From: Haliotis asinina
Taxonomy: Eukaryota > Mollusca > Gastropoda > Lepetellida > Haliotidae
Reading direction: 5' to 3'
Assembly: GCF_037392515.1 (NCBI RefSeq)
Contig: NC_090291.1
Coordinates: 14,765,001-14,829,000, forward strand
DNA length: 64,000 nucleotides
Part shown: piece by piece, positions 23,330 to 35,830 of the stretch
How the letters are laid out: each line of letters begins with the position of its first letter
Numbering within the stretch: position 1 is the stretch's first letter
The notes under the pieces: model-generated
Databases searched by the model: none
What the model was told of the DNA's origin: nothing
Seen by the model: only the letters and a program-made list of their open reading frames with translations
Position numbers and translations under genes: made by a program

Positions 23330-23618
23330 AAACTGGGATACGATGACGTGTCATCCAAGCAAGCCTGGCCACCCAGTCCAGCTAGTCGCCTCTTACAAGC
23401 ATGGTTACTGAAGATCAATTCAGATTTGAAACCTAAATGAACCGTAGTGTGTGAGTTTTGTTTTACACCGCAATATTCCAGATATATGGCGGCGGTCTGT
23501 AAATAATCGAGTCTGGACCAGACAATCCAGTGAGCAACACCGTGAGCATCGATCTGTGGAATTCGGAACCGATGACATGTCTCAACCAAGTTAGCGAGCC
23601 GGACCACCCAATCTAATT
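23330..23618 (+). repeat. Two tandem repeat B segments
   Basis: 23330-23412 carries only the distal part (GATACGATGACGTGTCATCC, GTCGCCTCTTACAAGCATGG). 23450-23618 is a nearly complete second copy with ATATATGGCGGCGGTCTG, GAGTCTGGACCAGACAATCC and GATGACATGTCTCAACCAAG. Confidence 0.8.
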
Positions 23619-24857
23619 AATGGGTTACTGGAGATTCTATGACCCTAAATGAAGCCTGAAGTCCTAAGTGAAGTTTTACTAGGGTTCTCCCATTTCACTG
23701 GGGCTCCTTTTAAGTTTTTAAGGAGTTGTTTACTTCTATAGAAATTGCATATATTCAGAGACAAAGCGTTACTCTACTGTGGCTGTTGAACTCCATCCGA
23801 ACTTAGAGTACGCCATCGTTATTCGTGCATTATGTTACCCTATATCATTTCAAAGTTTACCGCCACACGCATATCGAGTCACAGAAACTTGCGTAATCTG
23901 AAAACCAGAGCTCTAAGGGGTCAGACGTCTGTGTTTACACACCACCCCCACCTATCAAAACCGTATCCCACGAAGCCTCCTGCGTTCATCTCCCCCCTCG
24001 CCAAACCCCGGGATTGCACCACGCAACTTCAATATTATTTGTCATTTTGTCAAGCTGTATTTCAATGATAACGATTCAGGCAGGCTCCTTTTGGACGAAT
24101 CTTCCAACCTACCCTTGACATTCTCTCACCTGACACACCCAAGCAGCGTCGATATGCACCTGCAGGTTAACCCCGACTAGCCCCCTACCCGGATCACCGA
24201 GAACAGTCGGGTAGATTTAGGAAAACAGGGTACAGTATCCTATGATATCGACTTCGCTTGACATCTGGGAATGTTTAGCAAATTTGTCTTCCCTCGCACG
24301 GTGAAATGTTCACCTTGAGGTCGGCATCATTCTTTTAAATACGCGAACTCTATTTTTTTCTTGCTAATCCCGAAAGCGAACGACTGAAATATTATTTATC
24401 AAACCCTTGATCACTTGAATCCCATGTGAATTTGACAAATGGATTTTGCGAGTTTGATACTTTGGCAACAGCTGTCAGTGATGTGGCAAGTCTGAACAAT
24501 ACATGCAGATGTTCAATCGCAACTGCTGGGAGTCCTTGTTGGTAGCTAATACTAGTTACCACGAGTGAGTCAGTTGCATTTAACTCCCCTTTGAACAGTA
24601 CTTAGTACCTGCGGCAGTTTGAGGTGGGGAGATCGGAGCCACGCAAGTCTCTTAGTCTCTTTAGTGAATGAATTTATTTTTGCGCTCAACAATATCTCAG
24701 GTATACCTCTGAGTTTGAGGTATTCATGCCTAACTGCGCATCTCATCTCAGTTAGCTTGGGCTTTATAAACCAACTTAAGTAAACTAACTGCTAGTACCA
24801 GCAGCCATGCATACACATGCAAGCCCGTCATCATTTGAAAGAAATAATCTGAACCGC
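23619..24857. other. No gene seen
   Basis: A frame at 23832-24068 has no recognisable domain. The rest is featureless. Confidence 0.4.
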
Positions 24858-25378
24858 GACGTACACTACATTTCACCTCACCTCACCACTCACCACACCA
24901 CACCTCACCTCACCTCACCTCACACCACACCTCATCTCACCACGCCTTGCCTCACCTCACCTCACCACACCTCATCTCACCACGCCTAGCCTCATCTCAC
25001 CACACCTCACCTCACCTCACACCACACCTCATCTCACCACGCCTTTCCTCACCTCACCTCACCACGCCTCGCCTCATCTCACCACGCCTCACCTCACTTC
25101 ACCACACCTCACCTCACACCACACCTCATCTCACCACGCCTTGCCTCACCTCACCTCACCTCATCTCAACACGCCTCGCCTCATCTCACCACGCCTCGCC
25201 TCACCTCACCACACCACACCTCACCTCACACCACACCTCATCTCACCACGCCTTGCCTCACCTCACCTCACCTCATCTCAACACGCCTCGCCTCATCTCA
25301 CCACGCCTCACCTCACCTCACCACACCTCATCTCACCTCACCACGCCTCGCCTCACCTCACCTCACCTCACCTCACAA
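24858..25378. repeat. CACCT-type satellite
   Basis: About 520 bp built from CCTCA, CCACA and CCACGCC words. These assemble into a higher-order unit of roughly 85-120 bp (CACCTCATCTCACCACGCCT recurs at least seven times). The Pro/His/Leu/Thr/Ser frames are artefacts. Confidence 0.95.
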
Positions 25379-25791
25379 GTATTGGAGCATTCTTGTTCCG
25401 ATCAAGGGTCGTATCTACAAACAACACAACTTATTACACACGTTCGTTGGGTCAGAAATTATTCCAAATGTCAAAAGCATTTTTTTCGTTTTGCATAGGT
25501 TGGGGGACGGAGTATTCTGTCGACCATGAACATTAAAAACGTTTTCAAGAGACTCTGTTACTGTTTATATAAAATATTGATGCATAATTTAAAATAATCT
25601 GGTTATAAAGTATTGAAATATATTGTTTACATTTCCAAAACAAGTAATTACAGAAACCTCTCGAAACCTCTGAAAGATCTCGGTCGATGAAGGAAGGGAG
25701 GTAACACGGAATTTGATTCGTTCCCAGTGCCCCTTTACTCGATTGGCACGCGACCTACTTTCTTTCTGTTCGAGATTAATGGACCAGCTTC
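25379..25791. other. No gene seen
   Basis: AT-rich spacer. Confidence 0.4.
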
Positions 25792-25938
<147 letters not shown>

Positions 25939-26806
25939 CTAGTATGTCGTCGTGTCGGGACAGAGTGGCTCGTCGCTGAGACATTCAATAACCAAGCTTC
26001 CCTGTCTCGATTCAACTCCGCGCGGTAATAAACAACATTCACTCTCGTAACCAACAGCCTCGACCTTCCACCCTGACCCCAATCAGTCGCTAGTTACCAT
26101 ACAGGGAAAGAGGAAGTTTGTCCAAATCTTTTTTGATACGTTGTCATGTTTATAGAGATATCTGTGTCTTTGTTTAAAATGTCCACCAGTCTCAGTAAGA
26201 TCCTTGTTTTTCCTTCGTGTAGACAGAGGGACGAGTGGGGACATTCTAATGTAGTTATCACTGAATGTATTTCCTCGTGACTTTGTCGAAATCCCTAAAC
26301 TTCCTGATGTGGAAATGGTTTGAACAGTATTTTCTTTGTGAGACACGACCCCTTGTGGCTGACAACGTCCCCATTAGCTTTCTCCAGGCACCCAGACTTC
26401 CTTGTTTACCCACTTCTAATCAAAGATCAAAGAAATAGTTTATTTTCCTGACAATGGCATATATGAATTGTTGATAATCCATTCTTATTCCCCCTTTTAT
26501 AAGATGTAACTAAAACTACATATATTTATCATAATGTTTTGTACTTATTACTCTCAATCATATTGTCAGAAGATATTATCACAACAATACTACAACGTTT
26601 TAGTGGAGCTAGAAAATAATCTGAATTAAAAGGAAGATATATTTTTCTGAAATTTGGTCCAATTACAAATGAACCACGCTGCGTGGAGAAACTTTTCTTC
26701 CTGAAGAGAACATATTGACTTACTTGTGGAGATGAACTTTGTTTATCCTTAACGTTGCTCTCATCTGATTTCTTCCTTACGTTAATGTTCGTTTCTTTCG
26801 TTGCAG
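25939..26806. other. No gene; ends in a splice acceptor
   Basis: The stretch closes with the pyrimidine-rich run TTCGTTTCTTTCGTTGCAG, with the AG at 26805-26806. This makes it the likely 3' end of the intron before the alpha-kinase exon. A minus-strand frame at 26083-26346 is not recognised. Confidence 0.5.
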
Positions 26807-27790
26807 TTGAGGACTTTAATGAGTTGCACTTCTCGCCTGACTGACGTGAGCTGTCCACAAGGATACGCCATGTTTGCCAACACCACGCTGTCATCTAGCC
26901 CGGATGAGAACGGCTGCTGCTATTGGTCCAGCTTCGACCTGACGTCATTTGCCAAAGGTCAACGTCTGAAGGCATACGTTGGCCTTCTGAACGGCAAAGG
27001 ACCTCGGAGTGGGGACCACACCGTCATTAAAATCTTTCGGGATGAAGCCGGGACGGAAGCAATGTGCAATACTGAAATCAAGAAATCCAAAACAGCGCAG
27101 TGGTTTGCAGTGCCATTCTCGGGCATGATCTGTCAAGAGTCCCCAATTCACTTTACTAGTCTCCTGAAGGCATGCATGGATGATGTATGCCTAATGAAGA
27201 ACGCCTTGTCCAGCGGCAGGAAGCTATGTAAGCAGGAATGGGTTTTGATCGAGGAGAAAATTGGCAAGAACTTTCAAAACTTCGTTAGCCATTCCGGAAA
27301 AGCCAATCCGACAACTGCTACCAGAATCCTTGAAGCGTTTGTTCACTTCACGTACCACCATTCCGGCGGGAAACTTGTCGTCTGCGGATTGGAAGGGAGC
27401 TCCGAAGGGGGCAAGACGTATCTGAAGACTCCGACCATCCATTCGGTTACCAAAGAATATGGTGGATGGGATCTGGGAGAAAAGGGAATTAAGATGGTAT
27501 TTGGAAATCATGTCTGTAACGACCTGTGCAGGGGATTCATCACGCCACGACACTTCTCAGATCGCGCGGAGCCTTCCGCCCCGTTCGACCCCGATCTTGT
27601 CAATGGCAGCGAGTTTGAAGCATCCCAGACGCCAAGATACGACCAGTTTTCTCCCTACACATTCGGGCAGTATTTCAACTTCCCTTCCCCTCCGCCCTAC
27701 CAAATGTATCCTGATCTCCGCCTCGCCTGTGCTTTCAACCAAAACGCCACACCCTATCAACCAAAATACCACCATCCAATATCAGCCTGA
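26807..27790 (+). CDS. Alpha-kinase-family protein, probable pseudokinase (last exon)
   Basis: The exon begins after the acceptor at 26806. The first in-frame ATG is at 26819, giving 323 residues to the TGA at 27788-27790; GCCATGTTT at about 26868 has better Kozak context. The fold is that of the alpha-kinase family (eEF2K, vWKA, TRPM7 type). An N-lobe with VGLLNGKG and the lysine strand HTVIKIF lies at about residues 55-73, and the hinge EWVLIEE at about 146. The C-lobe FVHFTYHHSGGKL is at about 175-187, and the zinc-site end GNHVCNDLC at about 229-237. The zinc His and Cys residues are kept. The VCDxQG motif reads VCGLEG, so the catalytic Asp is Gly and the Gln is Glu. The LTDP motif reads LKTP. 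Phosphotransfer is therefore unlikely. A Pro/Tyr/Phe-rich tail of about 70 residues follows the domain. An earlier 5' exon is probable. Confidence 0.85.
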   Translation: MRTLMSCTSRLTDVSCPQGYAMFANTTLSSSPDENGCCYWSSFDLTSFAKGQRLKAYVGLLNGKGPRSGDHTVIKIFRDEAGTEAMCNTEIKKSKTAQWFAVPFSGMICQESPIHFTSLLKACMDDVCLMKNALSSGRKLCKQEWVLIEEKIGKNFQNFVSHSGKANPTTATRILEAFVHFTYHHSGGKLVVCGLEGSSEGGKTYLKTPTIHSVTKEYGGWDLGEKGIKMVFGNHVCNDLCRGFITPRHFSDRAEPSAPFDPDLVNGSEFEASQTPRYDQFSPYTFGQYFNFPSPPPYQMYPDLRLACAFNQNATPYQPKYHHPISA

Positions 27791-30774
27791 AAATTCATCC
27801 GACACATGTAATCGCCTCATGAACATCTCCAGAGACACGAACTGCAACGACAAAACCCGAAAACAGAATATGACACCGCATCGCACCACTACATCACCTT
27901 CGCAAAGTACTGGACAGTTCCGGAGAAGACGCGAGGTTTTGCGACGTTACCAGAACATGAACGGTGACCAGCGCTTGCGTTCAACCACTATATGCGATCA
28001 TATCATGTAAGACATATCATGTATATTTCAAGATTCTTATACGTATAGGCATAAACAAGACGCAGCTACTACCGAAGCACAATATATATATTTTATATAG
28101 AATTCAACTATGCAAGATATCAAAATCACCGCTCTTCATTTGTGCGTGCTCAGCGTGAATTTCTCATAAGCATTTCAAACCCTGTTCGGTGCTTCTCTTG
28201 AGAAGTACTCATTGCCATTGTTTATCCGACGTGGAAGTCTGTGGGACCTTCGTATAAATCATCACCGTCAATGTTTATAGGTCCCTTTCGTCTCGTTTAG
28301 ATTGGTCTATATTTTCAGAGTAACAACCTCTATTGAGGGAAACTTTCTTGTCACATTGGCAGCAACGTATATTGGTTTGTAAACAACTCTTAATACTTCA
28401 GTCTTCACATGATGTATGTGTTTGTCTCAAATGAGTAAAACTTAGCGATAGGGAATCGCTTCAATGAGGCATGCTAATATTCAGTAACTGATGCAGATCT
28501 TATTGTCAGCTCCGATTGTCATAATCATTACCATATGCATTATTTCAGAAATTTCTTTCGGGTTCGAACCCGGTTTTTAGGTTTGACAGCAAAGGATTAA
28601 TAGGATGTAACAAAATGAACTTCTGAAATTGGTATTCTTTCGGATTTTTCTCCCAAATTAAGCAGATATGTCGTGAGTAAACTGGAGCGGCGTCACATTG
28701 CTTTAATATTTTGAAGGCGACAGAAAAAATTCAGAGTGGCTACTCAGTAAACAAGCGTTTCAATGAATCCAAAACTTCTCGCAAAATTTGCACGCCGTGG
28801 GACATTTCTATGCTTACATTCTCGAATTCATTTTGATTATAATGTATTGTATTCCATAATGTTTTAAAGTAAGTCAACATTTCCATGTTCTTTTTTCAAG
28901 TGACCTACAATTGGTCACTTGTGGCCTGCAGTTGGTCAAATGTAAATGTCTTTAAACGTTTCAGCGTGGTAAAACCAATTGTGTCTCGCGATACGGCAAA
29001 AATAGTTGGCTATTATTCGCCAACATCACTGTGACGATCTCAGAGGTGTTTTGTCATGGACATGTCCGAAACTATTCACTCAAACAACACAGAACCTTTT
29101 GTAGTCAAGAATCGTGACGCTTAATTTGAAGCTGGACAATTTACCCAAATCAGAGATAATACGCCAGGATGAAAACGTTTTTCAAGTGTTCCGCTTCTTG
29201 TTAACGTCAAATGTGTATATTTGGCAGCGTAAGATCTAATTTTGTATTAAGATCCAAATGACGTTGTGTATTTTATTGTTATACTTTTTGCTTTATTTAC
29301 CAACATAAATGTGTTTCATGAATTATGTCCATGACATTTCGATATGTCATTCACGACGTTTAAACCGTGTCTCATCTTTAACATATTAACTATTCTAACC
29401 GAGGATTGGATCTCAGGCCTTGAGAATAGGCAGTTGGAAGAAATCTCTATCTTGTATTACGAGATGTATGATGTCATTTACACGTGTATGTGCCCGCATG
29501 TTCATGTAATTTGTTAATACTTCGTTTGAATGCGATTGATAAGTTTAAAATTCGTCATCGTCGCGGTATACAAAGACTTACTAACAGCAAACCCTCGATA
29601 ATCTGAAACTCGTTTAACCGGTAAAACATGGAGTGTAATAAGCATGTTCTCTGTAATCCAACGTTTGATAAGGGTGTCATAACGTGGACACTAGTACTAG
29701 ACCGAATAATTCGAAGCTCAATGAGACCTTTTTTCACAATAAATCTGCTAACATGAGATGAGTATCATTATTTAGTTTCGTCTCGCTTCCGCAGCGTTGA
29801 TGCTACCAACCGTCATAGTTATTACTGAATTGTTGAAAAATGTCTTATGACCGTTGTTTTGTCCTGACCTTGTTTAATCTGGCTACAGTAAGACTCCATT
29901 ATTCTGGAAAATATGGGCACTTCAAGTTAAGGCTCTTTTCGTACTTTAATCCAGGCACTGCAAAATCCAAAAGTTTGCAGATCCGTGCACTTTATTGTCT
30001 TGATTAATTTGTTTCAATATAACATTGTCTTGATATCAGCTATTTGATTAGACAATGTGGTAAACCAGTTGAGCAATAGTTCACTTATGTGATCAAGATG
30101 ATTATGATAATAATTGCTGTGGACCATAATATGTAAATGTGATTCAAATTATGGTTATTCAGAAATGATGGCATTGACATATATAGATTTTTATGTTTTA
30201 ATTTTGTGATAAAGTGACAGATCAGTTCTTCATTGAAAAGTAATTGATTTTTAGCTTCATAATGGCAGAAGGTATAATTTTATCAAAAAATCAAAATAGT
30301 GCTATTTTATCTGTGATTTTATGTCATTTGTATTGTCTTACTTCGCTAGTTCAGCATTTCATATATATTTAATTGAAAATAAATAATGCAACTTTCAAAA
30401 CCAAATAATGCTGGTAAATCGTCGAGCCAGCAGTAAAGGGAGATAAATCCTTGAACGATTTGATCAGCTAAAACATACACAATTACCTCCCATGCACAAT
30501 ATTCGGTTGTCCTTTTTCAATGTGCAATTGTTTAAAGTCTTTTATTTCTGTAATGTTTAGCAAACTATCATGTCCGTGGATTGATACCTTAGTAGAGTTT
30601 GTTGTATTTGTGTGGTTTGTGCGATGTTAATGATTCTACAGATTGTGCCAAATAATCCTTAATTTTGTCATTCATATCATATATATACTTTTGTGACAGT
30701 ACTTACACTTCCTGTTTTTGCAGAGATTGCGGTAGAAATCCATTTATATTTTATCACTTTGTTTACATTTCCAG
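27791..30774. other. No gene seen; 3' flank of the kinase exon
   Basis: AT-rich. AATAAA occurs at 29738 and about 30381, too far for a confident 3' UTR end. GGGTTCGAACCCGG at 28560 resembles a B box but has no tRNA or SINE context. The frame at 27459-28010 is a shadow of the kinase plus read-on. Confidence 0.45.
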
Positions 30775-30863
30775 ATGAGGACAATGATCCTTCCATAGAG
30801 CAGCTAGTGAAAATGAGAAACTGTTTTGATCATTCTGGCATGTTTAATAGGAGATCAAAATAA
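30775..30863 (+). other. Exon-like segment, possible terminal exon
   Basis: The acceptor-like run TTTGTTTACATTTCCAG is followed by a 28-codon open stretch (starting EDNDPSIEQLVKMRN) that ends in TAA at 30861. It is hydrophilic and protein-like but too short to identify, and no partner exon was found. It may be chance. Confidence 0.2.
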
Positions 30864-31675
30864 GAGCCTACTTTACCATTCTCTGTTTTCCTATCAATTT
30901 AGTCATGTCTGTTGGTATCCATGGATCCCCTTTAGGTAATTGTTACTAGAAAAATCGTTAGCTTATGATACAGTAATTAGATATGGTTATGGTGTGGCCT
31001 AACCTCCATTTGAGACGCGGCAATTCTTTGGCAAGATGGATGAACTATTTGCTTGACATGCCACTAAGCAGAACTGACTCCTTAAAGTCTTGAATTCATT
31101 CATGAAGAATATTCACAAATCTGTTTCCACATATCATTGTTTTAATGAATCCAATGGTTACGGGCACATCGGCACAATTGTCATGTTTTACTGTTATTTC
31201 ATTTAACATCATTTTTAGTAAATATTACAGTTAGAATTTTAATCTGACCTGTGTTTTTGTCAGTGATGTTTTCACCTTGCTCATGTGAATTCAAAGTGTT
31301 GTGTACTTCATATCATTCCGTGTTGTCACGTGATCACTCACGTGTAGTGTGTTGTGTTGGACATGCTTTCACTGCCTTGACTACCAATGCAATGTCAGCT
31401 TCTGATTACTGGTGCTCAAACTGTACATAACAGTAAAATAAAGACTGGCTTCTACTGCACTCCTCTTTGTCGTATTTCGTCCTGTTTTAAAAACAAAAAA
31501 GTTCCCGATTGCAGCTTGCAAATACTTACTGAACCTGACAAACCCATGATTGATATAATGAACAAGGATTCATGCCCCCTGTGTAAGATGCAGTGGTGAT
31601 AACGTTAGGACGCTTGGTCCCCTGGTCCTTTGTGATCTGCATAACTTGTTCCAGGGATAACCATGAACGACCGGG
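30864..31675. other. No gene seen
   Basis: Contains two CACGTG-type sites near 31328 and 31340. Nothing else is recognised. Confidence 0.4.
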
Positions 31676-31928
31676 GTAGATTAGACCTTTAGCAACCCAT
31701 GCTTGCCATAAAAGGCGACTCTGTTTGTCTTAAGAGGCGACTAACGGGATCGGGTGGTAGAGACTCGCTGACTTGTTGACACATGTCATTGGTGCCCAAT
31801 TGCACAAATCGATGCTTATGCTGTTGGTGACTGGAGTGTCTGGTCCAGACTCGATTATTTACAGACCGTTGCCATATAGCTGGAATATTGCTGAGTGTGG
31901 CGTAAAACTAAACTCATTCACTCACTGT
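31676..31928 (-). repeat. Repeat B copy, near full length
   Basis: Reads, in reverse orientation: TTAAGAGGCGACTAACGGGA, TTGTTGACACATGTCATTGG, CGATGCTTATGCTGTTGGTG, GTCTGGTCCAGACTCG, GCTGGAATATTGCTGAGTGT, and GGCGTAAAACTAAACTC with the (ACTC)n tail. Confidence 0.88.
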
Positions 31929-32585
31929 TTCTCGGAACCGATCAACGTTGTCTGTGAATCTGTATGTGGATGGATCAACGTTTGCAATGACAATCCACAG
32001 CCTTTAGCAGCATTGGACTGGACACAGCAAATAGAGGTTGAAGCAGGAACATCCGGGTCATCATGTCCAGGCTTGACCACTGAATTCCATGCAAAGTAAG
32101 ATACAGAGTGACAACTTACACCAATCTTCACACGAATACATTGGCTTAACCTTCATATACGCTTACTGCTTCGCTCACACAGCAGCATTTCAGCTGTGGG
32201 GCACCGCCTATAACTGGCCCAATGAAGCCTTGGTTAATTTATAAGGTACTATGACACACGCTATCAACAGTCATCGTGCATGAGCTACCCTACAGCTTGT
32301 TCAGCCTGACCTCAGCTACTCTACTCTAGGTCAGTTGGAGCAAACGACAGGTCGAGTTAACTTCATTAAATAGTGGTCAGAGAATGTTAAACGGCGACCT
32401 TGTCTCGGCTGTTCGGACATGTTGATAATCAACTGGCAAAGTTGCACCCCTTAACAATAATAGACCCTACCAGCTCTGACATGGTCACGCAATGCTTTAG
32501 TATTCAGTTGATCAGGTCAAATTGGTAGTCATGCTTCTTGTTGTTGTTAAAATGTCATAAGTTGTAAATACTCACGAAAGCGGTC
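31929..32585. other. No gene seen
   Basis: The frame 31773-32099 is mostly repeat B. No other feature. Confidence 0.4.
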
Positions 32586-32720
32586 TGATATAATTCAGTC
32601 AAGTGATCAAGAACATGAGCATCGTTCTACGTTACTGGGATACGATGACATACAGCAGTCAAGTCAGCCAGTCTGACCCCCGACACCGTCAGTCGTTTAA
32701 TACGACACCCAAGTTGCTGA
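32586..32720 (+). repeat. Repeat B, decayed distal half
   Basis: GATCAAGAACATGAGCATCG, CTGGGATACGATGACATAC and AAGTCAGCCAGTCTGACCC keep the repeat B order. Confidence 0.6.
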
Positions 32721-34257
32721 AATATAAATCCGACCTTCGGTCAGTTGCTGCAACTGCTAAATGAGTTTAAGGACTTCTAGGTAAGGTAGCACTCAAGCAC
32801 CATATGTAAAAGTGGTCGATGATCGAATCTGTATCAGACAAACCAACGGTTGATGTCGTGAGCAATGACATCCTCGATATCTCCAGGGCTGGCTTTTAAT
32901 CCAATCAGGTGTCTACGCTGGGAAGTTGAGCGGACTAATCACAACTCACTTTCCCTTTTTCTAACCGATTAATCTACGCTGCTCAAACCATACAGAGGTT
33001 CTCTGAAAGAGGTAAAAAGGAGTTCGTACATACATTTTGTTTAAAGTCTCTGATCTTTCAGTTTGTCTGTATGATTTCCCACAAGTCTGAGTCGCACAGC
33101 AACAAACCTTCGCAACTGAGATCGCTACCTTTGTTCACACTGGCACCTCGGTTGTAACGGCGGCTAAGCGGATTGGCTACTATCGGGTAGATGCATCCAG
33201 GGTATAGTGGAGACTTATCAGAACGTATGCCCTGGAGATATCGAGGATGGAGCAATGAAGGAGTTAGGTTTGTTACTTGGGGTGTCTAGACCTTCAGCTG
33301 ATCGATCAAGCGCGGTTTTGAACATAATTAAGTCATTGCATGTCAGTTTCAAGTGTGTGAATCCGCCGTCACATAGCTGGTATAATGCTGAATGTGACAT
33401 TAACAACAGACAAACAAAAACGTGTGTGTGAAAAGCACTTTGTGAACCTCACATGCGCTCCATATGCACAACTCCTGACGAACAAGCAAACAATTACCAA
33501 AAATAGGGGATCAAACTCATCATAGGATCCTGGTACATCTAGGTTACGCAACTCTACACGATGTATTCCTTTGGCTTACACGACTGGGCTACACCATCAG
33601 CATGAAATACACGATAACTTTAGTGTGTCAAAGTTACACAAAGTAGTCTCAGTCAAGTGAACATAATATTTTTTATTTTACAAATTGGTCGGGAAAATAT
33701 AGCCCTCTCAAAAAGGTGATGAGTAAAGTTTTCTTTAAAAAAAGCTTAACAAGATTAACAAGAGCACAGTAGCCACGTGCACAGTCTTCTGCAGGAATGT
33801 GACCTACCATAAATGCAATAACCACACTGGTCAAGGACGTATTGAGAGAAATGACAAATTAGGAGTTTATCGATCGATCGATCGATCGATCCACCAAATC
33901 AGCTTGCCTGACCATCCGAACCAGTTTTTCGCTTCTTACTACAAGTATGCGTTGCTGGAGGCCAATTCAAACCCGAATCTTCAGTGGGTGTGCATCCGGT
34001 CGTTTTGATATATGCCTATTTCACTAAAACACCATGGGGACAACTTGCCAAAAAATGACATTACCGACCTTTTGAAAGCTCAGTTTCAGCAACTTTGTCA
34101 TGCCCAATATTCCTGCTTATCACACGTACCAATCAGGCCTCAGGTAGTAGCTTATCTAAACGGACATCGTCCCTCTGCGACATGGGCTTTATTCATGACA
34201 TCATCGCCTTGCCGTCTCGCAGCTGAATTTATTGTCTGGTTGAATATAGACTAGTGT
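32721..34257. other. No gene; repeat B relics and (GATC)n
   Basis: 33275-33402 is a badly decayed repeat B on the minus strand (CACATAGCTGGTATAATGCT). 33895-33960 is a scrap on the plus strand (CTTGCCTGACCATCCGAACC). Between them, 33868-33891 is about six GATC repeats. No coding sequence is recognised. Confidence 0.45.
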
Positions 34258-35225
34258 CCAAAAGAAACGATACCATATGTTTGCAATGACAGGAAATAAA
34301 ACCACAACAATGCAGCAATTTTAAAGTTGTACAAAACTTCATTTCAATCAAATCTTTAAAATCATTAGCACAAGCCTGCAAAGATGAACATCTCATTAAA
34401 TTATTGATCAAAAAGATAAGGGGAATTGTCTCAAAATCACGTCAGTAACGGGTATGTCCACCATGTGCATCTATACACGCCGAACCACGCCTACGGCCTG
34501 ACGACGTCAAACGTCTGATGATGTTCGGGGTGATGCTTTGCCATTCCTCGAAGAGGCATCGTTCCAATTCTTGGAGGATGACCGGAGGCACAGGACGACG
34601 TCTGATTTGCCGATCTAGAAGGTGCGTAAAAGCTCGGTGGGGTTCACATCCGGTGAACATGCGGGCCATGGCAAAACCTGAACGTTGGCGGTGGCGAGGA
34701 AGTTCAATCTTCCTGTGTGTGGCCTTGCATTATCATGCTGAAAAGTGATTCCACGAGATCTTTGTCGAAGAACAATCAACCACAACTGACTGTAAAATGC
34801 CATCACGAAAACGCTGTGCATTCAAGTCTCCTCGAATTACGACAAGCCTCGTTTTGACGTCACCACATATCTCACCCCAAAACCACTAGCCCACTGCCTC
34901 CAAAAGGTCGGACATGGTGGACACACTTGGGAGCCACACGTTCACCAAATCGTCAGTACACAAGCTGCCGACCATCGTTCCTCAAGATGCAGAATCTGCA
35001 CTTGTCAGAGAAAAGAACATGAGCCCACTCCCGCTGTTGCCAACGTCGAACTCGCCTGGACCATATCAGTCTGTTGGTCCGGTGTCGAAGTGTCAGGAGC
35101 GGTCCGCGGCAGGGATGACGTTACCGGATGTCGGAGTCTTCTGTACAAGGTCTGTCGACTGATCCTGTGACCCAGTGCTGTAGCCGCCATAGACGTCGCT
35201 GATGGGCCTGTCTGATAATGTTTGA
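34258..35225 (-). mobile_element. Tc1-like transposon remnant, transposase fragments
   Basis: On the minus strand, 35005-35215 keeps GHRISRQTLYRRLR, the end of the DNA-binding region. 34615-34821 keeps RGITFQHDNARPHTGRL (second catalytic Asp in HDNARPH) and VQVLPWPACSPDVNPTE, carrying the terminal Glu of the DD34E triad. 34442-34669 keeps LLDRQIRRRPVPPV and IDAHGGHTRY, the end of the protein. The pieces are in different frames, so several indels separate them. The N-terminal part is missing beyond 35225. The boundary at 34258 (TCCAAAAGAAACG) may be part of one inverted end. Confidence 0.82.
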
Positions 35226-35639
35226 TTTAACATGATACTGTTTATCGACGCAATATTAACGACATCGTTTAATTATATTTTCCATGTCTATTTCAATTAC
35301 ACTAAAGCGTGGAGCATATTTTAGTTATTCTTATAACGTATGAACACATAAGTGTGTCACTGTTTATGTCCTGTTTGTAGGTGTTATAAACGCGTGATAG
35401 ATACAAAATTATTAATACGGTTTCATTGCCAACCTATTCTAAATTTATGTCAGGATAAATTAAGATTTTCTACATACTGCCTACTACTCTTTTGAAATGC
35501 AAGTGATCTGTATGTTGACTCTACCGCAAAAATACGTTGGTTATTGAAAGTATGATGCAAAATATTCCAGCTACACTCAAACAGTCGTCCTGTAATGTAC
35601 TTTTACGGATATTGGCAGTCACTCGAAACGGACTTGTAT
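35226..35639. other. No gene seen
   Basis: AT-rich, nothing recognised. Confidence 0.4.
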
Positions 35640-35830
35640 TTTACCTTTACAGATGCAGCAACATGGACGGTCACTTGGGACAGATTGATTTCCACTTCCT
35701 GGTTGACGCCTCCAAGGGGATGATAACCTGACATGATCTGTCCAGTGTGAAACAATTCGATCACATGACACATGATATAAATGTCAGCTGTGAGCTGTCA
35801 GCAGTTTTTGGCAGCATATTTTGAGAGTTT
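35640..35830 (-). repeat. Segment shared with 62735-62900, possible duplicated exon
   Basis: AACATGGACGGTCAC and CACTTCCTGGTTGACGCC-type blocks match AACATGGACGGCCAC and CACTTCCTGATGGCC at 62744. Read on the minus strand both end with PSML-type codons just before a GTAAA donor-like site. Open frames exist on both strands, so the coding direction is unsure. Confidence 0.4.

Noticed and set aside
24807-25536. Pro/His/Thr-rich frames of up to 183 codons
   Set aside because: Artefact of the CACCT-type satellite. Two overlapping frames carry the same kind of peptide.
26945-27775. Minus-strand and alternate-frame ORFs within the kinase exon
   Set aside because: Shadows of the alpha-kinase coding frame.
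28560-28575. Perfect GGGTTCGAACCCGG as a B box
   Set aside because: It is a short palindrome with no A box, stem or SINE body around it.
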